64,000 bases of DNA from Triticum aestivum (GCF_018294505.1 NC_057809.1:137428979-137492978); one strand, 5' to 3'; shown: positions 11,939 to 24,489, counted from the first letter of the stretch. The notes: generated by a model not told the origin, from the sequence alone. Numbers and translations are program-made.

Positions 11939-12606
11939 TGTAACATCCCAAATTTTCAATTTGGAATGTTATACATAGATCATTCTTGCATAGCATATTT
12001 GATTGCATTTCGTTCACGATCCTCGAAATCCTAAGCAACTCAAGGACCCTCGGGGAGAGTTGGGGATTTCCCCGGTTTTCAAATTTGATTTTTATCAAAT
12101 TTTGGAACGAGGATTTCTGGTTTTAATTATTTTTCCCTCCGAAAATATTTCATATTAAAATATATGAGAGGAGATAATATGACTTCTCCAAAATAATTGA
12201 AATATTGGAGGAAAGATATTAAAATCAAATATTTGTTCTATTGGATTTTATTTGCAATTTCGTTTGCACTAGAAAAATTGCATGTTTTCAAAATTTCATT
12301 TTAGGGCCAAGAAAATGTTCATCTCGTTCTAAATATTCTATTTAGACGGTGAACATTTGTTTTGGAATTTTTAGATTTTTTATTTTATTTTTCTAGGATT
12401 TTTTTCTGTTCGGCGGAATTGTTTAAAAGAAAGTCTTCGGGCACCGACTGGGCCGAAACCCCAACCGGGCCGGCCCACTCCCTCCCGCGCGCCGTCTCCC
12501 TCCTGGAGACCGGCCGCCGCGCCGCCGCCGCCGACTCGGACAAAGTCCGAGCCGGACTCCGCCTCCGGCCGCCCTTGCCCCCTCCCCAAGCCACCTCCCC
12601 CCTCTC

Positions 12607-12613
12607 TTAAATA
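12607..12613 (+). promoter_or_regulatory. TATA-like box of the Tekay-like LTR
   Basis: TTAAATA sits inside an otherwise GC-rich segment and is repeated at 20785-20791 in the 3' LTR. Position and context fit a Pol II promoter, but no start site can be shown. Confidence 0.5.
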
Positions 12614-12863
12614 CCCAGCCCCGCCACCGCGACCACCACCCACCCCGCCGCCGCAGCCCCGCCCGCAGCCGCGCCGCGCCTCGCTGCCGCCGCTGCGCCT
12701 CTCCCCGCCACCGCTCCCGCGTCTCGCCGGACCGACGAGGTAGCCATTCGCCGCTGTTGTTTTTAAGAAAACCGATTCGTTTTTTTAGAAAACCCTAGTT
12801 CATTTTTTTAGTTCGGTTCGCCGGTTTTTTCTGGTTCTTCTCTTTAGCGGACGTTTGTCCGTA

Positions 12864-12881
12864 CGTTCGTTTTAACGAACG
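12864..12881 (+). repeat. Perfect palindrome in LTR leader
   Basis: CGTTCGTTTTAACGAACG is a perfect 18-bp inverted repeat, followed by more CGTT/AACG units up to about 12925. The 3' LTR copy (about 21078-21095) has one base changed. Confidence 0.75.
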
Positions 12882-14659
12882 GTTTTTGCTCGTTAGTTAC
12901 AGACAACGAACGCTCATTCGTATGCATGTTCGTCAGTTTTCTTTTATCGGATTTTTCCGTGATTATTTTTTATCGCGATTTCTGATCCGATTTTCGTTCT
13001 AGTTTATCTTTTCGCTCGTTTGTCGGAATCAGGGAATTCAAGTGCCTAGATCTTCGTCTCGAGACCCTCTTTCTGTTTAATCAACTTGAACAAGCTTTTC
13101 CTACTGTAAAATTTAACCTAGGTCCAGATTATTAAACGGATCTTGTTTCTTTCGCCGTTGGAGTTTTGTTGCTCCGTTTGATTTGATTCTTTTTGCTAAC
13201 CGGAGTTCTTAAGTTGAACTTTATGGTAGATCTTCTTATTTGAGATTTACCCATGTTTCTTTGATTGATTGCTTATGTATGCTATTGTTTGTTTGCGATA
13301 GAATTCCCGGAGTGCGAAGTGTGTTATTTGGAGTCCCTAGGTTTCGCGGATCGTCGGCAAGGCAAGTAACACTTTGATCATATTCCTTTATCACCTAGTT
13401 TTTATGCATTAGTTCCAATCCTCAAACATTGCATGGTTAGGATGTGATTAACATGTGGGTTGGGAAGTAGTTGATGAGGTAGAACCTATTGCCTTGTTAT
13501 ATTCAAACCTTGGGAGTTACTTATACGAATTGCTTATATTGCTATGCTATGCTCGTAGACGTGGTTTGGATGAGTGAAAGCCATGACAGATGTGAGATTG
13601 TTAATTAATGGTTTAACTTAAGGTGGCAACTTGAATACACATCTGGGTGGATTGAGGCACCTGGAGAACCCAGTGTTGCCTGTATTTTTGGAAATCCCGG
13701 GGTTCCGTGTGATTTTCCTATGGACCGCCACCCAGGCTCAAAGGGAACTGAGACGATTCATGCTAGAAACTTCAGTGTGCAGACACAAGCTATTATGGGC
13801 TCTAGCATAGTTGAGTAAGTTACGTGAAGCTCTTGAAGAGGTGGATCAGCAGGTAGTGGGTTGTAGGTTTGGTATGGTCTGCCCGGAGTAGAGAGTTAAT
13901 GTTTCTGAAAGACTGTGTCTCGGTCATCCGTTTCTCAAACACCATGTAGTGCAAGAAATTCAACGGAGGCGATCGAGTCTTGTGGGGAAATGTGTGCAAA
14001 CCTCTGCAGAGTGTACAAACTAATCATGGTTAGCCATGTCCCCGGTTATGGACATCTTGAGTATCTAGTACTTGGAGTATCTTAAGTATCTCATCACTTT
14101 TAACTTAATATTGTTGGGTTGTTAATTACTTTAATTGGGATTGAGTTTGAGGAACCTTCTCAATGATGTTTCAACTACCATGATAGTCAAATTAAAATCT
14201 ATTCCTTTGTTGTAGGAAAAAATTGCCTTTTCGCAGAACTATAACCATACAGCTTTCCACCAGCCAAATATGCATGTAGTGATAGCATTTTTCTGTTCTT
14301 GCTCTACTGTGTCACTTTGCCAGCATATTCCATGTGCTGACCCGTTTTCGGGCTGCAACGTTTTATGTTGCAGACTTTTCAGACGAGGAGTAAGGTTCGT
14401 TAGGTCGTTGCCGTACAGCTCAGCTATGCCATTGGAGTTGATGGACTCACTTTATCTTCCAAGCCTTCCGCTGTTATCGTATTACATGGCATTAAGCCAT
14501 ATTGATTGTAATAAGTTCTCTTTGGAGACATTTGATGTAATAAGTGTGTGATTGCTACTCTGTTATAAATCCTCGAGTACTGTGTGTGTCAGCATTACCG
14601 ATCCAGGGATGACACTGAAGCACAGAGGCTTGACCGTTTGAGGTCGGGTCGCTACCAGA

Positions 14660-14671
14660 TGGTATCAGAGC
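14660..14671 (+). other. Primer-binding site (tRNA-iMet)
   Basis: TGGTATCAGAGC, the exact initiator-tRNA-Met complement, lies three or four bases after the 5' LTR end. Confidence 0.9.
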
Positions 14672-14764
14672 ACACGTTGAGTGTAGGACATGACCACTAA
14701 GCTAAAACCATAGATCACTATTCTCTTCTCATTTCTGACTCCTCTCCATTTTCCACTCTTTAGG

Positions 14765-15502
14765 ATGGCGGATGCAAGGAACAAGTTTGCACAACCGGAT
14801 GAAGAAGCACCTTTTGGACAACACTTGAAGGAAGTCACTAGGTACCTGAACATAGGAATACCAAGCTTCACCGGGACTTACAACACCACTTTACCAGAAG
14901 AGGAGCGATGGATGATTCAAGTTCAAGTTCCAGGAAGGACCTTCATGCCAGTCACTAAGCCCATAGAGTTTTCCTTTGATGCACCAACCTGGAGTCTAGG
15001 AAAGAGTATGGCAGCTCACATCACCATGGGACGCATTGGAGAAGTTTATCACAAGGAGCTTAAGGATACTATCTATCAGATTTGTGGGCGCCGAGACAAG
15101 CAATGGGAGATGATCAGCACCAGGAAGGATAGATCAATTGCAGCTTTCATCCAGGAACTAAACCAGGACATTCGACGCCAGGAGAATCAGATGTGCGCAG
15201 GCATGATAGATCTGAAGAAGGCAATGACTAGGATCACAGAACTGGAGGAAGAACTCAAGGCTACACGTGAAGATTATGAGGAAGAAATCATCGTACTAGT
15301 GGAGAAGAATGACGATCTGGAAAGGAAGCTAGGAGTATTCCTGGGAGACCCTGCACCAGGAGGAGAAGACAAAGAACCCAAGGAGATTCGCCCGGAGGAC
15401 TACATCATCATCGACGACACCGACTCCGACCTTAGCGATGATGACTTTGAAGACGAAGCTGGATCAGACATCATGGAGTCTTCAACCGAGAAATATTTTT
15501 AG
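14765..15502 (+). CDS. Intact accessory ORF upstream of gag, 245 aa, function unknown
   Basis: The frame starts at ATG 14765, about 95 bp after the PBS, and is uninterrupted, whereas gag and pol behind it carry many stops. Residues 1-130 include a PSFTGTYNTTLPEEERWMIQ block and a SLGKSMAAHITMGRIGEVYH block. Residues about 140-195 form a probable coiled coil (ITELEEELKATREDYEEEI). The C-terminus is very acidic (IIIDDTDSDLSDDDFEDEA). There is no zinc knuckle, protease or RT motif. I do not recognise a named family. It could be a structural or RNA-binding partner of gag, or a captured host segment. Confidence 0.7.
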   Translation: MADARNKFAQPDEEAPFGQHLKEVTRYLNIGIPSFTGTYNTTLPEEERWMIQVQVPGRTFMPVTKPIEFSFDAPTWSLGKSMAAHITMGRIGEVYHKELKDTIYQICGRRDKQWEMISTRKDRSIAAFIQELNQDIRRQENQMCAGMIDLKKAMTRITELEEELKATREDYEEEIIVLVEKNDDLERKLGVFLGDPAPGGEDKEPKEIRPEDYIIIDDTDSDLSDDDFEDEAGSDIMESSTEKYF

Positions 15503-15696
15503 TAGACCACCACATCAGTAGTAGTATTCCACCATGTAAATACTATAGTCCGAGCACTTTTGCGATAGTTCTAGACCAATTGTATGCCTTGCTTGATTGA
15601 TTGGGTGAAATGTTTGTGTTTGTCTCATGTGCATATGGGTAATGCTTTCTCATTAGACCTCATCCTATTCTAATCTCTTCCCTCTAAACCGATCAG

Positions 15697-16794
15697 ATGC
15701 CTCCGAGACGTGACCCCGGATTTGCTTTCCCACCCGAGCTCACTTAGTTGATCCAGCAACAGAATACCCTGATGCAGTTGTTAGTCCAGAACCAAGGCAA
15801 TAACAACAACAACAATCCACCACCACCACCAGTTGACAACTTAGCCCTCTTTCTGAGGTTGCAACCGCCGGTGTTTTCCAGTAGCACCAAGCCTATAGTA
15901 GAAGATGATTGGCTCCGCAGGATTGGAAGGGAGTTAACCACTATAGGATGTACCGATGCTGAGAAGGTGCGTTTTTCCGCACATCAGTTGGATGGACCAG
16001 CAGCCTCATGGTGGGAAAATTACACTGTCACCTACCCTATAGCCACGGTGACATGGGACTAGTTTCAGCAAGCCTTCCGTACAGTCCATGTTTCAACGGG
16101 AGCAATGAGTATGAAGAAGCGTGAGTTTCATAACTTACGCCAGGGGAACCGTACTATGGCTGAGTATGCGGATGAGTTTAGCAAGTAATCTCGCTATGCC
16201 CCTAATGATGTGGCCACAGATGCCGCAAAGCAGGAGAAGTTTATGGAAGGGCTGAATGATGAGATGAGCATGCAGTTGATGGTGGCAACATTCAACAACT
16301 ACCAGGAGTTGGTAGATAAGGCTCTTATGATTGAAGGGAAGCAGCAACAGATTGAGAACCGTAAGAGGAAGTATGGACAAGGGAGGTATAACTCAGGAGC
16401 TCAGCAGAAGCCTCGCCTAACCCCGAACTCGGGAGGACTTGTTCATAGCCATGGAGGACACACCCATAATGGAGGAAGTAACCATAACCACACTGGCCCA
16501 AGGAATGGGAATGGGAATGGAGCAAGCAACAATCAAAACCGCTCCAATCCAGCCACACCCACCAAGAGAGACCTAAGCCACGTTACTTGTTTCAAGTGCG
16601 GGAAGACTGGACACTATGCCACAGAGTGCCCTGAAGGGAAGAATGGAAACGAAAATGGGAGCACTGGGAAGAATCCCAATCCATTCAACAAAGGACAAGT
16701 GAACCACGTTAACGTGGAGGAGGTGGAAGAGCAGCCAGACGCGGTTATAGGTAAGTTTTTGGTTAAGTCATATTATCGCTCTTGTTCTTTTTGA
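15697..16794 (+). pseudogene. gag: Gypsy gag with CCHC zinc knuckle, broken
   Basis: The start is the ATG at 15697 (MPPRRDPGFAFPPEL). An Asn/Pro-rich linker leads into the retrotransposon gag domain (IGCTDAEKVRFSAHQLDGPA, then SWWENY). Residues around 290-310 carry the zinc knuckle CFKCGKTGHYATEC. Nonsense codons are at 15745, 16060 and 16186, all TAG or TAA. A one-base shift near 16776 moves the reading frame into the protease. Usual Tekay-type elements encode gag and pol in one frame, so this shift is probably damage. Confidence 0.9.
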
Positions 16795-19700
16795 TACTGG
16801 TGCATCGCATTCATACATATCAAGGGAATTCGTGGCTAAGTTTAAACTACCGACCCAAACCCTTAGAACCCCTCTGTTAGTTAGTTCACCTGGAGCAGAG
16901 TATATGGCTAGTCGATGGTGCGACCAGATACCCTTAACCATTGGCAACCATGTTTTTCCGTCCGACCTAATTATCTTGGAGTCACAAGGATTGGATGTGA
17001 TATTAGGAATGGACTGGATGTCAAGGTACGGAGGAAGCATTGACTGTGTTAGTAGGTCAATTTGTCTCACCACCCCTGAGGGAAAAAGGATCAAGTATGT
17101 ATCTAGGCATGCGCCAAGAAGTAGCTAAGTAAATACCCTCACGGGAGTTGTTCAGGAGGAAGTGCCTGTAGTAAAGGATTACCCGGATGTTTTCCCCGAG
17201 GAGTTACCAGGCATGCCACCGGATCGAGATATCGAGTTTTTGATAGAGCTATTGCCAGGCATAGGGCCCATATCCAAGAGACCCTATCGGATGCCCGCGA
17301 ATGATCTGGAGGTGATTAAGAAATAGATCAACGAGTTATTGGAGAAAGGTTACATACGACGGAGTTCATCACCATGGGGAGCCCCAGTGCTTTTGGTTGG
17401 GAAGAAGGATAAGTCCCTAAGAATGGTTGTTGATTATCGGGCCTTGAATGAAGTGACGATCAAGAACAAGTACCCATTGCCGATGATCAATGATCTGTTT
17501 GATCGGCTACAAGGAGCTAAGGTGTTTTCGAAGATCGACCTGCGATCAGGATACCATCAGTTGAAGATACGAGAGAAAGATATACCAAAGACAGCATTCA
17601 CCACACGGTACGGGTTATACGAATATACGGTCATGTCGTTTGGACTGACTAACGCCCCTGCCTACTTCATGAGCATGATGAACAAAGTATTCATGGAATA
17701 TTTGGATAAGTTTGTTGTGGTGTTCATTGATGATATAATGGTATATTCGAAGAACGAGGAGGAGCACAAGGAGCATTTGCGTTTAGTTCTCGAGAAACTC
17801 AGGGAACATCAGTTGTATGCCAAGTTCAGCAAATGTGAGTTTTGGTTGAAGGAAGTCGGATTCCTTGGACATGTTATATCAGGAGAAGGTATAGCAATAG
17901 ACCCCACCAAGATTCATTCAGTCACTGAATGGTTGGCACCCACTTCAGTTAGCGAGATCCGTAGTTTTCTTGGACTCGCAGGATACTATCGGAGATTCAT
18001 TGAGAATTTTTCCAAAATTGCGAAGCCAATGACGGAGTTATTGAAGAAGGATACCAAGTTTAAATGGACGTAAGATTGCGAGGCAAGTTTCCAGGAGCTG
18101 AAGAAACGTTTGACTACAACCCCAGTGCTGACACTGCCAGATATACGTAAGGATTTCCAATTGTATTGTGACTCCTCTCGCCTAGGACTTGGAAGTGTGC
18201 TTATGCAGGACGGAATAGTTATTTTGTATGCCTCACGACAACTAAAACCACATGAGCTGAATTATGCTACGCATGATTTGGAGCTAGAATCCGTAGTGCA
18301 TGCGTTGAAGACTTGGAGACATTACCTTATTGGAAACCATTGTGATGTGTACACGGATCATAAGAGTTTGAAGTACATTTTCACACAGAAGGAACTGAAC
18401 CTTAGGCAGAGGAGATGGTTGGAGCTCATAAAGTATTATGACATGAAGCTTCACTATCATCTAGGAAAGGCCAATGTCGTAGCAGATGCTTTGAGCCGGA
18501 AGAGTTATGCTAATACCCTAGAGAGCACGGGATTGCCGAAGGAGTTAGCAGAGGATCTCCGGGAACTTCGATTGGAGATTGTTCCTAGAGGTTTTGTTAC
18601 AACAATGGAGGTTCAGTCTACATTGTTGGGAAAGATTCGAGAAGCTCAGAAGGATGACAAAGAGATTGCCGAGATAAAAGAGAGAATGAGCGAAGGAAAG
18701 GCCAAAGGTTTTCATGAGGATGAGCACGACACCTTATGGTTTGAGGACCGTGTTTACGTGCCCAATAACACAGAGATCAGGAAATTAATACTTCAGGAGG
18801 CTCATGACTCACCATACTCGATACACCCCAGAAACACCAAGATGTATTTGGATTTGAAGGAACATTTCTGGTGGACAGGGATGAAGAAGGATATCGCCGA
18901 GTATGTAGTTGTATGTGATGTATGTCAGAGAGTGAAGGCAGAGCATCAAAAGCCAGCAGGATTGCTACAGCCTATGCCGATACCCGAATGGAAGTGGGAT
19001 AAACTTGGCATGGATTTTATCACCGGATTGCCCAGGACCAAATCAGGATATGATTCTATATGGGTAGTAGTTGACCGCTTGACCAAAGTGGCACACTTTA
19101 TCCCAGTAAAAACAACTTATACCGGTGCAAAGTTGGCCAAGATATATATGACCAGGATCGTATGTCTGCATGGAGTTCTGAGGACCATCGTATCAGATAG
19201 AGGAATACAGTTTACCTCAAAGTTTTGGCATCAGCTGCACCAGACTTTGGGAATGAGATTGGAGTTCAGTACAGCATTTCACCCGCAGACCGATGGACAG
19301 ACCGAGAGAGTTAACTAGATTCTGGAGGATATGTTGAGAGCCTGTGCGCTAGACTATGGATCTAGTTGGGATGGCAATTTGCCTTACGCAGAGTTCTCAT
19401 ACAACAATAGTTACCAAGCCAATTTGAAGATGGCACCGTTCGAAGCCCTATATGGACGAAGGTGTAGAACACCGTTGATGTGCGATGAAGTTGGAGACCG
19501 ACAGTTGTTTGGACCAGACTTAATCAAAGAGTCTGAGGAGAAAGTTAAACTGATTCGAGATAGACTGAAGATAGCTTAGTCCAGACGGTAGAGTTATGCA
19601 GATTCGAAGCGCAAGGAGGTAACCTATGAAATTGGAGAAAGAGCATATCTGTGAGTATCACCTTTGTGAGGAGTGAAACATTTTGGAGTTAAGGGAAAGT

Positions 19701-20050
19701 TAGCCCCGAGATTTATAGGACCGTATCGTGTTTTGGAACGGATGGGAGAAGTTGCCTACAAGTTGGAGTTACCTGAAAGACTGTCAGGAGTTCATGATGT
19801 GTTTCACGTTTCCCAGTTGAAGAAGTGCCATGCTGAGATGGCCAATATACCTCTAAGAGATACCGTACCCTTCGAGGCGATTCAGTTGGACAATGGTTTG
19901 ACTTATGAGGAGAAGCCAGTCAAGATTTTGGAGTTTGCCAGTCGAGTCACCCGCAGCAAGGTTATTAAGTTTTGCAAAGTTCAGAGGAGCACCATGCCGA
20001 GGATGAAGCCATCTGAGAACGAGAGGATGATCTTCGCAAAGACCACCCAC
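16777..20050 (+). pseudogene. pol: Gypsy pol: protease, RT, RNase H, integrase, chromodomain-like tail
   Basis: One reading frame carries all domains. The protease active site DTGAS is at 16793. RT runs from about 17190 to 17800, with the catalytic FIDD at 17723-17734. RNase H (about 18140-18520) has [14 protein letters not shown] and ADALSRK. Integrase has a His/Cys zinc region ending CDVCQ near 18930, then [13 protein letters not shown] and TDGQTERVN. The tail ([16 protein letters not shown]) resembles a chromodomain and is frameshifted near 19985. In-frame stops are at 17126, 17324, 18071, 19316, 19577, 19589, 19652 and 19667, so no full polyprotein can be made. Confidence 0.92.
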
Positions 20051-20094
20051 ACCTATTTTCTAGCCAACCCGAATCTCGAGGGCGAGATTCATCT

Positions 20095-20109
20095 TAAGGG
20101 GGGTAGGTT
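20095..20109 (+). other. Polypurine tract of the Tekay-like element
   Basis: AAGGGGGGTAGG lies directly before the TGTAACATCCC start of the 3' LTR. Confidence 0.8.
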
Positions 20110-22870
20110 TGTAACATCCCAAATTTTCAATTTGGAATGTTATACATAGATCATTCTTGCATATCATATTTTATTGCATTTCGTCTCGCGATCCTCGAAA
20201 TCCTAAGCAACTCAAGGACCCTCAGGGAGAGTTGGGGATTTCCCCGGTTTTCAAATTTGATTTTTATCAAATTTTGGAACGAGGATTTTTGGTTTTAATT
20301 ATTTTTCCCTCCGAAAATATTTCATATTAAAATATATGAGAGGAGATAATATGACTTCTCCAAAATAAATGAAATATTGGGAGGAAAATATTAAAATCAA
20401 ATATTTGTTTTTATTTGGATTTTATTGCAATTTTGTTTGCACTAGAAAAATTGCACGTTTTCAAAATTTCATTTTAGGGCCAAGAAAATGTTCATCTCGC
20501 TCTAAATATTCTATTTAGACGGTGAAAATTTGTTTTGACATTTTTAGATTTTTTATTTTATTTTTCTAGGATTTTTTTTCTATTCGGCAGAATTGTTTAA
20601 AAAAAGTCTCGGGCACCGACTGGGCCGAAACCCCAGCCGGGCCGGCCCACTCCCTCCCGCGCGCCGTCTCCCTTCTGGAGACCTGCCGCCGCGCCGCCAC
20701 CGCCGACTCGGACAGAATCTGAGCCGGACTCCGCCTCCCGCCTCCTGTCGCCCTTGCCCCCTCCCCAAGCCACCTCCCCCTCTCTTAAATACCCAGCCCC
20801 GCCACCGCCACCACCACCCACCTTGCCGTCGCAGCCCCGCCCGCAGCCACGCCCCGCCTCTGCCGCGCCTCGCCGCCGCTCCCGTGCCGCGCCTCGCCGC
20901 CGCTGCTGCGCCTCGCCCCGCCGCCACTCCCGCGTCTGGCCGGACTGACGAGGTAGCCGTTCGCCGCCGTTTTTTTAAGAAAACCGATTTGGTTTTTTTA
21001 GAAAAACCCTAGTTCATTTTTTTAGTTCGGTTCGCCGTTTTTTTCCGGTTCTTCTCTTTAGCGGACGTTCGTCCGTACGTTCGTTTTAATGAACGGTTTT
21101 CGCTCATTAGTTATAGACAACGAACGCTCGTTCGTTAGCCTGTTCGTTAATTTTCTTTTATCGGATTTTTCCGCGATTATTTGTGATCGCGATTTCTGAT
21201 CCGATTTTCGTTCTAGTTTATCTTTTCGCTCGTTTGTCAGAATCAGGCGATTCAATTGCCTAGATCTTCGTCTCGAGACCCTCTTTCTGTTTAATCAACT
21301 TGAACAAGCTTTTGCTACTGTAATATTTGACCTAGGTCCCGATTAGTAAACGGATCTTGTTTCTTTCGCCGTTGGAGTTTCGTTGCTCCGTTTGATTTGA
21401 TTCTTTTTGCTAACCGGAGTTCTTAAGTTTAACTTTCTGGTAGATCTTCTTATTTGAGATTTACCCGTGTTTATTTGCTTGATTGCTTATGTATGCTATT
21501 GTTTGTTTGCGATAGAATTCCCGGAGTGCGAAGCGTGTTATTTGGAGTCCCTAGGTTTCGTGGATCGTCAGCAAGGCACGTAACACTTTGATCATATCCC
21601 TTTATCACCCAGTTTTTATGCATTAGTTCCAATCCTCAAACATTGCATGGTTAGGATGTGATTAACATGTGGGTTGGGAAGTAGTTGATGAGGTAGAACC
21701 TATTGCCCTGTTATATTCAAACCTTGGGAGTTACTTATACGAATTGCTTATATTGCTATGCTATGCTCGTAGATGTGGTTTGGGTGAGTGAAATCCATGA
21801 CAGATGTGAGATTGTTAATTAATGGTTTAACTTAAGGTGGCAACTTGAATACACATCTGGGTGGATTGAGGCACCTGGAGAACCCAGTGTTGCCTGTATT
21901 ATTGGAAATCCCGGGGTTCCGTGTGATTTTCCTATGGACCGCCACCCAGGCTCAAAGGGAACTGAGATGATTCATGCTAGAAACTTCCGTGTGCAGCCAC
22001 AAGCTATTATGGGCTCTAGCATAGTTGAGTAAGTTACGTGAAGCTCTTGAAGAGGTGGATCAGCAGGTAGTGGGTTGTAGGTTTGGTATGGTCTGCCCGG
22101 AGTAGAGAGTTAATGTTTCTGAAAGACTGTGTCTCGGTCATCCGTTTCTCAAACACCATGTAGTGTGGGAAATTCAACGGAGGTGATCGAGTCTTGTGGG
22201 GAAAAGTGCGCAAACCTCTGCAGCGTGTACAAACTAATCATGGTTAGCCGTGTCCCCGGTTATGGACATCTTGAGTATCTAGTACTTGGAGTATCTTAAG
22301 TATCTCATCACTTTTAACTTAATATTGTTGGGTTGATAATTACTTTAATTGGGATTGAGTTGGAGGAACCTTCTCAATGATGTTTCAACTACCATGATAG
22401 TTAAATTAAAATCTATTCCTTTGTTGTAGAAAAAAATTGGCTTTTCGCAAAACTGTAACCATAGAGCTTTCCACCAGCCAAATATGCATGTAGTGATAGC
22501 ATTTTTCTGTTCTTTCTCTACTGTGTTACTTTGCCAGCATATTCCATGTGCTGACCCATTTTCGGGCTGCAACGTTTTATGTTGCAGACTTTTCAGACGA
22601 GGAGTAAGGTTCGTTAGGTCGTTGCCGTATAGCTCAGCTATGCCGTTGGAGTTGATGGACTCAGTTTATCTTCCAAGCCTTCCGCTGTTATCGTATTAGA
22701 TGGCCTTAAGCCATATTTATTGTAATAAGTTCTCTTGGAAGACATTCGATGTAATAAGTGTGTGATTGCTACTCTGTTATAAATCCTCGAGTACTGTGTG
22801 TGTCAGCATTACCGATTCAGGGATGACACTGAAGCACAGAGACTTGACCGCTTTAGGTCGGGTCGCTACA
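20110..22870 (+). repeat. 3' LTR of the Tekay-like gypsy element
   Basis: About 2761 bp, from TGTAACATCCC to GTCGCTACA, collinear with the 5' LTR. The length difference comes mainly from extra GCCGCCGCT-type units near 20860-20920 and small indels. AAAGA follows and matches the 5' flank. Confidence 0.92.
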
Positions 22871-24489
22871 AAAGATCTCAAGCCAATGGAAGTCATTGGA
22901 AGAATTGTTGCTCATGAGATGTCACTCAAGGATAAGGAGGAGCTACATAACAAGTCAAGTGGTGCTTATAAAGCCTCGTGTGAAGCTCCCACATCATCAA
23001 GTGAGAAACAAACCTTCAATGAAGAAATGAGCCTAATGGTGAAGAACTTCAACAAGTTCTACAAGAGTAGAAGCAAAGAGAGAAGTTCCAAGTCAAGGTC
23101 CTACAATGACAAAAGATCTTTAGTTGAGAATGAAATTGCTGAAATTGTGGAAGACCCAGACACTATTCTAATGAGTGTACGACACCCTACAAAAGAAGAG
23201 AAAAATTCTCCAAAAAGAAGAAGTAGAAGAGAAGAATCACCATCAAGAGAGAGAAGGAGTAGAGATGATCGTTATGAACGAAGAACATCCCGGGGAAGCA
23301 AAGAATCGGAAAGGAAGGACAAGTCATCAAGGAGCTACCCAAAACGAAGACATCAAGCCCTTGTTGGTGAATGGGTATCCGGCTCCGACTCCGACAATCA
23401 CTCCGAGAGAAGCTATCACTCCGACTCCGAATATACTCAAGATGAAGGTGTTGCCGCTCTAGCACTTGTGTCAACCAACTCCTACGACATATTTGATTCA
23501 CCAAATGAAGGACTTGGAAGATGCTTCATGGCTAAAGGGCCAAAGGAATAACACCCCGAGTATGTTGATTTCAATAGTGATGAAGATGACTTGTTAGGTG
23601 ATGATGATTTACTTGTTGACAACTCTAGTGATGAATACTATGATGAAACGTCAATTAATCATGCTAATCAAGATAAAACGAATGATAAGGAGAAGGAGAA
23701 GATTGAGTTTCTAACTAAAGAACTAAACACTCTTAAGTTAGCTCATGAAACTATCTTAGGAGATCATCGAGAACTTTTAAGGACTCATGAGAAATTACGT
23801 TTTGAAAAGCTCAACCTTGAGCAAGATCCTGAGTTCTTAAAGGCAATCAATGATGATCTTCGCAAGAAAAGTTCTTCTTACATTGCCAAGCATTTACTCT
23901 TATCCACTTACATGCCTCAAGTCAAGACTAGTAACAAGAACAAGAAAGATTCTTCCTCTAGTAGTAACAATAATCATGCTAAATCTAATGTTGTTGCTTT
24001 AGTAGTTCTCTTGATTCCACTAATGATTCTCTTAGCCAAGTTACACTTGAGCGAGAAAATAGCTTATTGAAGGGAATTATAGAGAAAGGTGTTTACAAGA
24101 GCCTTGCCGGGAGTAAGCAATTCGAGGAAATTGTACGCAAGCAAGGAATGCACCGGAAGAACCAATGTGTTGGTTTTGAACGAAAGTTCAATGCCAATGG
24201 AGTTGAGTGGGAAGAAGATCAATACCCCAGGACGAAGTTTGTTCCTCAACAAGAGAAGTATGATCCTACTTCCTTCAAGGGGACACAAGATCAAGATGAT
24301 CTTCCACCACAAGACCACAAGTAAAAAGGCAAGGATAAGCTTCAAGAGGAAATTGATGCATTTGAAGAAGCACCCAAGGCCTTGGTCAAGTGGGTTCCCA
24401 AGACTACATCAGGTTCTACTTCATCAAGTATGACTATAACTCCAAGGATTCCCATCAAGATGATGTGGATCCCGAAGAAGAAGAACTAG
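22871..24489 (+). pseudogene. gag: Copia gag, C-terminal part (Barbara-like element 1)
   Basis: The gag frame left at 11938 continues here in the same phase after the AAAGA duplication. It reads through LKPMEVIGRIVAHEMSLKDK, an Arg/Ser/Lys-rich basic stretch (about 23050-23360) and acidic and coiled-coil stretches (about 23570-23870). It ends near 24487 with MWIPKKKN, a C-terminal form I associate with Sirevirus gag proteins. Breaks: TAA at 23549, a frameshift near 24000, TAA at 24322; the final TAG is at 24487. I see no intact CCHC knuckle. No protease or pol follows. Confidence 0.85.

Larger units (their letters stand above)
11939..14656 (+). repeat. 5' LTR of the Tekay-like gypsy element
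   Basis: About 2718 bp, from TGTAACATCCC to GGTCGCTACC; the 3' copy ends in GCTACA. It contains a GC-rich promoter-like stretch (12440-12740) with a TTAAATA box at 12607-12613, then perfect small palindromes, then AT-rich sequence. The 3' copy at 20110-22870 is collinear with scattered substitutions and a longer GC-rich tract. Confidence 0.92.
11939..22870 (+). mobile_element. Chromodomain-type (Tekay/Del-like) gypsy LTR retrotransposon
   Basis: A complete element of 10,932 bp flanked by AAAGA on both sides (11934-11938 and 22871-22875). LTRs of about 2.7 kb start TGTAACATCCC. After the 5' LTR come an iMet-type PBS, an extra 245-codon ORF, gag with CCHC, protease, RT, RNase H, integrase and a C-terminal chromodomain-like tail, then a PPT. 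Domain order RT, RH, INT makes it gypsy. The tail and very long LTRs point to the Tekay/Del clade. Gag and pol carry many stops, so the copy is non-functional. I cannot name the family. Confidence 0.9.

Noticed and set aside
12362..12643. GC-rich ORFs in the Tekay-like LTR, also at 20580-21012
   Set aside because: They are low-complexity Pro/Arg/Ala or Gly frames, different in length between the two LTRs, and lie in promoter-like sequence.
22766..22870. N-terminal extension of the 22766-23551 frame
   Set aside because: This part is 3' LTR sequence of the Tekay-like element; the real gag frame resumes at 22871.
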